Shown one piece after another: positions 1 through 5,925 of a stretch of DNA of 7,135 bases. The stretch spans positions 1 to 7,135 of the forward strand of contig JAGGTZ010000212.1 of assembly GCA_021158805.1 (NCBI GenBank). Direction: 5' to 3'. Every line of letters starts with the position of its first letter. The stretch's first letter is position 1. The translations under genes were made by a program, and so were the position numbers. Origin of the DNA: Thermoproteota archaeon. Lineage in GTDB: Archaea; Korarchaeota; Korarchaeia; Korarchaeales; Korarchaeaceae. The notes beneath the pieces are model-generated. The model ran no database searches and had not been told where the DNA came from. It saw only the letters and a program-made list of their open reading frames with translations.

Positions 1-217
1 CATCGAAGAACCTAGTGTAAACATCAACCTTAGTGTCTCCTGATCTCAGGCTCATCTCTTCAACGAGGCCACAATTGAAGCACTTTATTAGGGCCTTCTT
101 CTCTTTCTCATGCATATCTACTATTATCGAGTTATGCTGACAGACGGGGCATCTAAAGAAAGCAGATCTTCTCCTCCTCCTTACCGGAAGCGTAGTCCTC
201 CTTTTTCTTCTTCCCAA
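1..217 (-). CDS. Elf1-like transcription elongation factor, C4 zinc finger (partial, 3' end off the left edge)
   Basis: This gene is too short for a default ORF search because it begins with TTG and runs off the window. Reading the minus strand from the TTG at 217-215 gives 72 residues to the edge. The N-terminus is very basic (GRRKRR at 2-7, five arginines at 13-17). It is followed by a zinc finger with C23-x2-C26 and C46-x2-C49, then a tail ending in DVYTRFFD. This order is that of archaeal Elf1 homologues, which bind RNA polymerase during elongation, and the family is usually about 80-100 residues, so little is missing. The start is chosen because an in-frame TAG lies four codons upstream, at 229-227, and GGTGAT, complementary to the archaeal 16S 3' end, lies just before the TTG. 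It is divergent from the replication genes. Other small C4 ribbon proteins are possible, but the basic head and DVY tail favour Elf1. Confidence 0.8.
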   Translation of the reverse strand, partial: MGRRKRRTTLPVRRRRRSAFFRCPVCQHNSIIVDMHEKEKKALIKCFNCGLVEEMSLRSGDTKVDVYTRFFD

Positions 218-220
218 TAT

Positions 221-226
221 ATCACC
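221..226 (-). promoter_or_regulatory. Shine-Dalgarno site for the Elf1-like gene
   Basis: The minus strand reads GGTGAT, three bases before the TTG start. GGTGAT is complementary to the ATCACC near the 3' end of archaeal 16S rRNA. Together with the in-frame stop upstream it decides in favour of the non-ATG start at 217. Confidence 0.6.
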
Positions 227-247
227 AATCTACTCGACCATAACTCC

Positions 248-254
248 ATTAAAA
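248..254 (-). promoter_or_regulatory. Possible TATA element for the Elf1-like gene
   Basis: The minus strand reads TTTTAAT about 34 bases before the TTG start. Transcription normally starts about 25 bases downstream of a TATA centre, which would place the start close to the Shine-Dalgarno site. That geometry is marginal, so a different upstream element may be the true promoter. Confidence 0.25.
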
Positions 255-260
255 CCATTT

Positions 261-276
261 ACTATTGGCGAATAGT
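261..276. repeat. Inverted repeat ACTATT-GGCG-AATAGT
   Basis: Two perfect 6-base arms flank a 4-base spacer in the divergent promoter region, upstream of the Elf1-like gene on its strand. It could be an operator for a dimeric regulator or a small hairpin. It is short enough to have arisen by chance. Confidence 0.45.
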
Positions 277-317
277 CCGAGCCCTGCCCTAGCGTGCCTC
301 ATCACAATTAGAGTCTA

Positions 318-360
318 GATGGCCCTAACTGGTACAACGGACCTGACATGAGAGGGCATC
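318..360. repeat. Imperfect inverted repeat just upstream of the operon TATA element
   Basis: GATGGCCCT at 318-326 pairs with AGGGCATC at 353-360, eight base pairs with one bulged G. Inside the loop GGTAC (331-335) can partly pair with GGACC (339-343). The right arm ends two bases before the TATA-like TTTATA. It could be a regulator site or a folded RNA element if transcribed, but its function is unknown. Confidence 0.45.
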
Positions 361-361
361 G

Positions 362-367
362 TTTATA
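362..367 (+). promoter_or_regulatory. TATA-like promoter element of the replication operon
   Basis: TTTATA is centred about 28 bases upstream of the DP2 ATG. Archaeal transcription starts roughly 25 bases after the TATA centre, so the mRNA would begin within a few bases of the start codon. No Shine-Dalgarno site lies at usable spacing, which agrees with a leaderless transcript. No other clear promoter is visible before the downstream genes, so this one may serve all five. Confidence 0.55.
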
Positions 368-392
368 CACCGATAGGTAGTAAGTCACTAGG

Positions 393-3300
393 ATGAGCTC
401 TAACTCAAATAACGAGAAGTACTTTCTCTCATTAGAGAAAGAGATTGAAAGGCTAACGTCAATTGCCAAGAGAGCAAGATCTCGTGGTATAGATCCCTAC
501 ACGGATGTAGAAATAAAGAAAGCAAATGAGTTACATGAAAGGATAGTCGCTCTCTTCCCCATAGAGTCGCTAGGAGAGAGGGTGAGATATTGGCTAGGAA
601 AGACGGATAATAAGGTAGAAATAGCGTTCAGGATAATATCAGAGATAATACCTAGGTCCGGAGAGGAAGCTAAGATACCCTTCAATGGTAATGACGAGGA
701 GAGGGCGGAACTAGCCCTAAGGGTCGGTATGGCCATAATAACAGATGCTACTGTCTCAGCACCCATCGAGGGAATTAGTTACGTCAAGATAAAGGGCTCT
801 GGGAGAGATACGTACCTATCAGTATACTATAATGGCCCTATAAGAACTGCCGGTGGTACAGAAGGAGCAATAAGCGTGCTAATGGCCGACTATATAAGGC
901 AGAGACTGGGATTAGGCAGGTATATACCGACTCATGAGGAAATAGAGAGATATGTGGAGGAGGTCTTCCTATACAAAAGGATAGTACACCTACAATATAA
1001 TTCAGAACCAGAAGAGGTAAGAAATGCCGTGAAGAACATACCTATAGAGGTCACTGGTCCACCAACTGAGAAAGAAGAGGTATCCTCATTTAGAAACCTC
1101 CCTAGGGTAGAGACTAACAGGATCAGGGGTGGTGCTGTACTGGTGATAAATGATTGCATCATACAGAAGGCGAAGAAGCTCAAAAAGATAATCGAGAAAC
1201 TTAAAGAGACCCTTGATTTCGATGATAGCTACTGGAGGTGGATCAGTGGAGAAAGTATCAATGCGGAAGAAAAGATGAGAGGTAGCGAGAGTGGTTGTCC
1301 CGCTATCGAACCGTCCTATAAGTATCTGAAGGATGCTGTCATGGGTAGACCGATCATAGCCTACCCATCAAGGCCTGGAGGGTTCAGGTTAAGATACGGT
1401 AGGTCAAGAAATACGGGCCTTGCTTCTATCGGTGTCAGCCCAGCTACCATGTACATACTTGAGAGCTTTATGGCGGTAGGAACCCAGGTTAGGATTGAAA
1501 GACCGGGGAAAAGTGCGGTAGTCATGCCGGTGGACTGGCTAGAGGGTCCTATCGTGAGGCTAGCTAATGGTACTGTAGTTAAAGTGAACTCGGTTCAGGA
1601 TGCCATTAAACTCGCGGACAGAGTTGAGAAGATACTGCATTTGGGGGATGTCCTAATAGGTTTCGGTGAATTCTTAGAAAATAACCATGTCCTCCTACCA
1701 TCGGCTTGGGTTGAGGAATGGTGGTACTCTCTCCTAAGAAAGAAGTCTGAAGAGCTCGGTATTCCTACAGATGTTGATAGATGGGAGCATTTATCACTAG
1801 AGGAAGCGATTGATATCTCGAAGAAGTACGATATACCACTACATCCTAAGTTTACCTACTACTGGGAGGACATAACGGTGGAGGAACTCCTATCACTGAC
1901 TAAAGCAATCTCCTCCTCCATAAGGGAGGAGGATGGATTAATCATGAAACTCGATGGTGATGTAAAGCAGATATTAGAAGCAATGGGCGTTCCACATGAA
2001 GTTAGTGATGATCATCTTAGGATAGAGGGCGATCACGCGAAGCTCCTCTCATATATTTCGGAGAAAATTCCATCTGAGTTAGAGATAGAAAATATATCTT
2101 CATATAGTACGTTAGAAGTACTAAACTCCCATCTAGATTTCAAGATAATGCCCAAGGGACCCACAAGAATAGGGATGAGAATTGGAAGGCCTGAAAAGGC
2201 AAAGCCAAGGAAGATGAAACCGCCAGTTAACCTCCTCTTCCCAGTTGGGGAACTTAAAGGTATGAGCAGATCGCTAGCGCTAGCTTACTCTCTGGGGAAA
2301 ATCACAGTTGAAGTCTCCCTAAGGAAGTGCCCTAAGTGTGGCGCTCAGACGACGAATTACAGCTGCCCTAAATGCGGGACTAGGACCATTAGTATGCGGT
2401 TCTGTCCTTACTGTGGTAGGCCAGTCAATGGCAGGTGCCCCAACCATCCGAATGTAGAACCTGTACCCTATACTACCGTGAGGCTAAACATCAAGGAAGA
2501 GGTAGAGAGGGCGCTCGCTAATCTTGGAGAAGACCATTCTCAGCTGGAAAACGTGAAAGGTGTTAAGGGTCTGACCAGCGGGTCTAAATCCCCAGAGATC
2601 ATAGAGAAGGGCATTTTAAGGGGTAAATATGGGCTATTCGTCTTCAAGGACGGTACTACAAGATTTGATGCGGTGAATGCAGCTCTCACTCACTTTAAGC
2701 CTAAGGAGATAGGAGTCAGTGTATCAAAGCTCATAGAGCTTGGATATACGCACGATATATTTGGTCAGGAACTGATAAATGACGATCAGATTTTAGAGCT
2801 AAAAGTCCAAGATATAGTAATCCCTAGGAAAGGGGCGGAGTACCTCTTCAGGGTCTCCAAATATATTGATGAGCTACTAGAGAAGGTATATGGCCTTGAA
2901 CCCTTCTATAAACTCCAGAGTGAGGAAGACTTAGTGGGACACCTGGTACTAACGATATCACCCCATACATTCGTGGCTAATGTAGCTAGGATAATCGGGT
3001 TTACCGAAGCCGATGTCCTGTTCGCGCATCCCTTTTTGCATGCAGCAAAAAGGAGGAACGTAGATGGAGATGAAGATTCCATAATGCTTGTTCTGGATGC
3101 TCTGATAAACTTCTCCAGGGAGTTTCTCCCATCCACCCCAGGTGGTCGCGAAGATGCCCCTCTGATCTTAGTAACTAGGATAGATCCTGATTATATAGAC
3201 GATGAAGTCTATAACATGGAGGTAACTGAAGAGTTCCCTCCAGAGTTCTATGAAGCGACATACCGCTTTGAGGATCCGCATAAGTTGAAAAGCATTGTAA

Positions 3301-3914
3301 GAACGGTAGAACATGAACTGGCCTCTGGCATAAAATACCCCAGCATTAGCTTCACAATCCCCACTACCCATATAGCTGGAGGTCCCCTACAGACAATGTA
3401 CAGAAAGCTAAACAGGATGTCAGAAAAGTTAGAAGCTCACTTTAGCTTAGAAGAGAAAATTAGAGCTGTTGATAGGGTAGATGCGATCTCTAGAGCAATT
3501 TCCTCCCACTTCCTCAGGGATATAGTTGGCAATCTCAGGAAATTTGGTCAGCAAACGTTTAGGTGCACCAAGTGCAATGCTAAGTACAGAAGACCCCCGA
3601 TATCCGGGAAGTGCCTAAAATGCGGTGGTCCTATCCAGCTGACTGTCCACAAGGGAACGGTCCTCAAGTATCTTGAGCCAACGATTCGCATGGTCAGGAG
3701 ATATGGTCTAGAAGGATATCTATCGCAGAGGATTAGGATAATATATGGCGAAGCAAAGTCCCTATTCAGGGAAGTTGGTGTGGGGAGAGAATCTAGGCCA
3801 ACTACGCTAGAGGAGATGATAGAAGTGCATAGGGACTCTAGTGAGGGGGATAATGAACTGAAAGCTGAGAGAGAAAGGGAAAAATCTCCTAGGAGGTTGG
3901 TAGACTTCTTGTAG
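393..3914 (+). CDS. polC: DNA polymerase D large subunit DP2 (PolD catalytic subunit)
   Basis: This is the catalytic subunit of archaeal replicative polymerase D, a two-barrel (double-psi) polymerase related in fold to RNA polymerases and active as a DP1-DP2 complex. At 1173 residues it is of normal family length and uninterrupted. Family signatures appear in order: GPIRTAGGT (about 148-156), VETNRIRGGAVLVIND, YGRSRNTG (335-342), and a zinc ribbon C646/C649/C658/C661 followed by C671/C674/C682/H685. The catalytic motif HAAKRRNVDGDED follows with D891 and D893, then a third zinc ribbon C1058/C1061/C1074/C1077. The tail is a charged linker (about 1146-1165) ending in RRLVDFL, a degenerate PCNA-binding box. 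The ATG is fixed by an in-frame TAA four codons upstream and by the TATA spacing. No intein is present at the catalytic motif. DP1 is not in the window. The next gene starts 8 bases later. Confidence 0.97.
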   Translation: MSSNSNNEKYFLSLEKEIERLTSIAKRARSRGIDPYTDVEIKKANELHERIVALFPIESLGERVRYWLGKTDNKVEIAFRIISEIIPRSGEEAKIPFNGNDEERAELALRVGMAIITDATVSAPIEGISYVKIKGSGRDTYLSVYYNGPIRTAGGTEGAISVLMADYIRQRLGLGRYIPTHEEIERYVEEVFLYKRIVHLQYNSEPEEVRNAVKNIPIEVTGPPTEKEEVSSFRNLPRVETNRIRGGAVLVINDCIIQKAKKLKKIIEKLKETLDFDDSYWRWISGESINAEEKMRGSESGCPAIEPSYKYLKDAVMGRPIIAYPSRPGGFRLRYGRSRNTGLASIGVSPATMYILESFMAVGTQVRIERPGKSAVVMPVDWLEGPIVRLANGTVVKVNSVQDAIKLADRVEKILHLGDVLIGFGEFLENNHVLLPSAWVEEWWYSLLRKKSEELGIPTDVDRWEHLSLEEAIDISKKYDIPLHPKFTYYWEDITVEELLSLTKAISSSIREEDGLIMKLDGDVKQILEAMGVPHEVSDDHLRIEGDHAKLLSYISEKIPSELEIENISSYSTLEVLNSHLDFKIMPKGPTRIGMRIGRPEKAKPRKMKPPVNLLFPVGELKGMSRSLALAYSLGKITVEVSLRKCPKCGAQTTNYSCPKCGTRTISMRFCPYCGRPVNGRCPNHPNVEPVPYTTVRLNIKEEVERALANLGEDHSQLENVKGVKGLTSGSKSPEIIEKGILRGKYGLFVFKDGTTRFDAVNAALTHFKPKEIGVSVSKLIELGYTHDIFGQELINDDQILELKVQDIVIPRKGAEYLFRVSKYIDELLEKVYGLEPFYKLQSEEDLVGHLVLTISPHTFVANVARIIGFTEADVLFAHPFLHAAKRRNVDGDEDSIMLVLDALINFSREFLPSTPGGREDAPLILVTRIDPDYIDDEVYNMEVTEEFPPEFYEATYRFEDPHKLKSIVRTVEHELASGIKYPSISFTIPTTHIAGGPLQTMYRKLNRMSEKLEAHFSLEEKIRAVDRVDAISRAISSHFLRDIVGNLRKFGQQTFRCTKCNAKYRRPPISGKCLKCGGPIQLTVHKGTVLKYLEPTIRMVRRYGLEGYLSQRIRIIYGEAKSLFREVGVGRESRPTTLEEMIEVHRDSSEGDNELKAEREREKSPRRLVDFL
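1911..1933 (+). repeat. 9-bp perfect hairpin inside DP2, covering an internal Shine-Dalgarno-like sequence
   Basis: TCCTCCTCC (1911-1919) and GGAGGAGGA (1925-1933) are perfectly complementary around a 5-base loop. The sequence encodes S507-S508-S509-I-R-E-E-D, so codon choice alone may explain it. The right arm is a strong Shine-Dalgarno-like run followed by an in-frame ATG (codon 518). Confidence 0.5.
3031..3053 (+). repeat. 9-bp perfect hairpin just before the DP2 catalytic codons
   Basis: CCTTTTTGC (3031-3039) and GCAAAAAGG (3045-3053) are perfectly complementary around ATGCA. The repeat ends three bases before the codon for N889 of the N-V-D-G-D active-site motif. It lies in conserved coding sequence and may be incidental. 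Confidence 0.5.
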
Positions 3915-3922
3915 GTGTTACT

Positions 3923-4240
3923 ATGTATTGGCGTCATATTTCTGAGGTAAAGGAAGGAGAGATCATGGTGATAGGCGTAGTACTGGATGTAATTGAGAAT
4001 TACCTCATAATAGATGATGGAACATCGAGGGCTAGGGTATACTACGATAAGGCGCAGTCGTTCAAGCCCAAAGATATCGTGCTCGTAGTGGGTTCTATTA
4101 TAACCTCATCAGAGGAGTTTAAGGAGATCCAAGGTTATGCAGTAGCTAATATCTCAGATATAGATATAAGTTTGTTAAGGGAAGTTGAATCGGTACGATC
4201 GGAGGTAGAAAGAAGGTTAGAAGGTGGTGACGAATGGTGA
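3923..4240 (+). CDS. Small OB-fold protein, RPA/Ten1-like outline, in the replication operon
   Basis: I do not recognise a named family with certainty. The 105-residue product has alternating hydrophobic strands typical of a nucleic-acid-binding OB fold: VIGVVLDVIENYLIIDDG, then SRARVYY, then KPKDIVLVVGSI (about residues 16-60). A strongly charged predicted helix follows (about 82-102, SLLREVESVRSEVERRL). One OB barrel plus a C-terminal helix is the plan of RPA14/RPA32 and Ten1-type subunits, where the helix drives oligomerisation. No zinc site, signal peptide or membrane segment is seen. The ATG has GGTG five bases upstream, 8 bases after DP2 stops, and the end overlaps PCNA by 7 bases, so it is probably translationally coupled. 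Position suggests a single-strand-binding or polymerase-accessory role, which is inference. Met15 is a less likely start because it would remove the first strand. Confidence 0.75.
   Translation: MYWRHISEVKEGEIMVIGVVLDVIENYLIIDDGTSRARVYYDKAQSFKPKDIVLVVGSIITSSEEFKEIQGYAVANISDIDISLLREVESVRSEVERRLEGGDEW
4223..4230 (+). promoter_or_regulatory. Shine-Dalgarno site for PCNA inside the OB-fold gene
   Basis: GGTGGTGA lies three bases before the PCNA ATG and within the last codons of the OB-fold gene. With the 7-base overlap of the two genes it suggests coupled translation and a linked supply of the two proteins. Confidence 0.55.
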
Positions 4241-4986
4241 ATAGGGTTGTTTTTGAGGAGGCCAGTACATTAAAGGCTATAGTCGATGCCGTCGAGGCAT
4301 TGGTAGGCGAAGCGTCCATAAAATTGGACCCAGAAGAGGGTCTTAGCTTAGCAGCCCTAGATCCGTCCAAAACAGCCATGATACAGATCCTCTTACCTAG
4401 GACGTACTTCATAGAGTTTGAGGCGGAAGAATCGGGCTTCTATGGGATAAACTTCACGGACCTCTCCAAGCTGTTGAAGAGAGTGAAAGCTAAGGAGAGA
4501 GTCGAACTATCCTTTACCGAGTCGGCCATGAACGTTACTGCTATGAATAGCTATAGAAAAACGTTTGAGCTCCCATTGATGGCAGGGGAACCCTTTGAGC
4601 TCAAAACGCTCAAGGTAGATTTCAAGGCGGGAGTGAGGCTTGATAGTGATGTATTACCTGGCGTAGTTAAGGACCTCAAGATCATAGGGTCCGATGTGGA
4701 GATATACATAGACCAGGAGAAGGTGGAGTTTAAGACGACTAGTGACAGGGGGAAAGCTACTATAACTGTTGGAAAGGAGGATAGGGCCTTAATAGACATA
4801 TGGGCGGATGAACCATCCAGCAGCATATACAATATGGCCTATCTGGAGAAAATGACTAAACCTGCCAAGATTTCCGAGGAAACAGACATAGAGATAAAGA
4901 CACAAGCTCCTATGAAGCTTACATACCCTCTAGGAGGTATAGAGGGGGCAGGTATAACCTACTATCTCGCTCATCTTCAAGTATAA
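4234..4986 (+). CDS. pcn: DNA polymerase sliding clamp, PCNA
   Basis: PCNA forms a trimeric ring around DNA and tethers PolD, ligase, FEN1 and other PIP-box proteins. The 250 residues match the family length and the two-domain plan. Family features include LSLAALDPSKTAMIQILLP in the first domain, GFYGINFTDLSKLLKRVK, the interdomain connecting loop near P114-E128, and a second domain with the strand-rich VEIYIDQEKVEFKTTSDRGKATI segment. The C-terminus contains APMKLTYPLGGIEGAGITYYLA. It is odd in ending A246-H247-L-Q-V where most PCNAs have A-P-R/K-I/V. Those residues line part of the PIP-box pocket. It starts inside the end of the OB-fold gene and is followed 9 bases later by PriL. Only one clamp gene is visible, so homotrimer versus heterotrimer cannot be decided here. 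Confidence 0.97.
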   Translation: MVNRVVFEEASTLKAIVDAVEALVGEASIKLDPEEGLSLAALDPSKTAMIQILLPRTYFIEFEAEESGFYGINFTDLSKLLKRVKAKERVELSFTESAMNVTAMNSYRKTFELPLMAGEPFELKTLKVDFKAGVRLDSDVLPGVVKDLKIIGSDVEIYIDQEKVEFKTTSDRGKATITVGKEDRALIDIWADEPSSSIYNMAYLEKMTKPAKISEETDIEIKTQAPMKLTYPLGGIEGAGITYYLAHLQV

Positions 4987-4995
4987 GTGAATTAG

Positions 4996-5925
4996 ATGCA
5001 AGATAGTGATATTCTCGCTATAGCTCCTTTCTCTCGTAAGGCTGCAGAGATACTAGAGGAACAGGGAGTAACCATAGAGGACCTAGCGCTCGATCCCTTG
5101 TTCGAAAGAGCTAGGTTAATGGCTAGAGAGAGACTGGTAAATGCCATCATTGGTAAGCATGACTGGATCGTCGATAGAGCGAATCCTATGAATGAAGTCT
5201 ACTCTTTTATAGCGGCCAAACTTATAGCTGCCAATGTCGGGCGTTCCGTGTTGAATAAACTCGCGGTCTACGAGTCTAAAAGATTCTCCAAGCTTTCAGA
5301 GGACCTGCCAATAGATCGGCTAAAGGAGATAGCTATAGAAACATTTGGCCTCTCTATTGAAGGGGGAGAGGTACTATGGATCGATGTACCTGGGTTTCTA
5401 AGGGCTAGTTGCCATATAGGTGGCGTAAAATGGAGACTCGTTAACAGGATAGTCAAGGGGGGCAAGGTCATGATAGATAGGGCTGACCTCAGGAGGCTAT
5501 TGGCCGAATATGTGAGGATTAGCGTAATAGAGACCCCGAAGATAGAGCTTCCTGATCCTCTTAAGAGGACTGCTGAAGAGATATCTCTCCTATATAAGGC
5601 AAGGATGAGAAGGAGGACTAAGAAACCCAAGAAAGGGGACTTCCCTCCTTGTATAAGGGCTCTCATAGACAGATTGAGGAGAGGAGAGAACCTGACGCAT
5701 CAGGCCAGGTTCACCCTAGCAACCTTCTTACTTAAGGTTGGATGGACTGAAGAGCAAGTCCTCGATCTCTTCAGGAATCTACCGGACTTCAACGAGAAGA
5801 TAACATCCTACCAGATATCTCACATAGCTAAAAAGAAGTACATGCCTCCTAACTGCGATACGATGAGAAGCTGGGGACTCTGCCCAGAGGAATGTGGCAG
5901 GAAATACATGCTAGAGGGGCTATAA
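4996..5925 (+). CDS. priL: DNA primase large subunit PriL (iron-sulfur)
   Basis: PriL is the regulatory partner of the archaeo-eukaryotic primase. It positions template and nucleotides for PriS and carries a [4Fe-4S] cluster in its C-terminal domain. The 309-residue protein has the helical N-terminal domain (about 1-185, with SFIAAKLIAANVG and FLRASCHIGGVKWRLVNR) and a basic linker (RMRRRTKKPKK, about 202-212). The C-terminal domain holds the four cluster cysteines C219 (FPPCI), C287 (PPNCDTM), C296 (GLC) and C300, plus HQARFTLATFLL. It is on the short side for archaeal PriL, which often runs 330-400 residues, but no conserved block is missing. The ATG has a weak AGTGA five bases upstream and follows PCNA by 9 bases. 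Its stop codon directly abuts the PriS start in the same frame. Confidence 0.95.
   Translation: MQDSDILAIAPFSRKAAEILEEQGVTIEDLALDPLFERARLMARERLVNAIIGKHDWIVDRANPMNEVYSFIAAKLIAANVGRSVLNKLAVYESKRFSKLSEDLPIDRLKEIAIETFGLSIEGGEVLWIDVPGFLRASCHIGGVKWRLVNRIVKGGKVMIDRADLRRLLAEYVRISVIETPKIELPDPLKRTAEEISLLYKARMRRRTKKPKKGDFPPCIRALIDRLRRGENLTHQARFTLATFLLKVGWTEEQVLDLFRNLPDFNEKITSYQISHIAKKKYMPPNCDTMRSWGLCPEECGRKYMLEGL
5914..5919 (+). promoter_or_regulatory. Shine-Dalgarno site deciding the TTG start of PriS
   Basis: GAGGGG lies six bases before the TTG at 5926, within the last codons of PriL. It supports TTG as the start rather than the ATG at 5971, and suggests that terminating PriL ribosomes re-initiate on PriS. 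Confidence 0.5.

Larger units (their letters stand above)
218..392. other. Divergent intergenic region between Elf1-like gene and the replication operon
   Basis: These 175 bases separate two genes transcribed away from each other, so they must carry both promoters. I see a TATA-like element for the rightward operon at 362-367, a weaker A/T-rich TTTTAAT on the minus strand around 248-254, and two inverted repeats (261-276 and 318-360). No credible small gene, tRNA or complete C/D-box RNA is visible. Confidence 0.7.

Noticed and set aside
110..292. 60-codon plus-strand open frame beginning MHIYYY
   Set aside because: It lies antisense to the Elf1-like gene, has a low-complexity Ser/Pro composition from the complement of Arg/Lys codons, and lacks a ribosome-binding site.
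225..310. Possible C/D-box small RNA on the minus strand
   Set aside because: A GTGATGA matching a C box is present near 297-303, but no CTGA D box follows at usable distance and no terminal stem is seen.
393..3914. Intein or frameshift within DP2
   Set aside because: The frame is uninterrupted, of normal length, and the usual insertion motif is intact as RRNVDGDED.
3548..3937. 129-codon minus-strand open frame
   Set aside because: It is the shadow of the DP2 C-terminal coding region. The plus strand there encodes a clear zinc ribbon and PIP-like tail.
3923..4240. The OB-fold gene as a remnant of the PolD small subunit DP1
   Set aside because: DP1 has a long N-terminal region and a phosphoesterase domain with metal-binding motifs. 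None of these is present here, and the small gene looks complete with its own start and stop.
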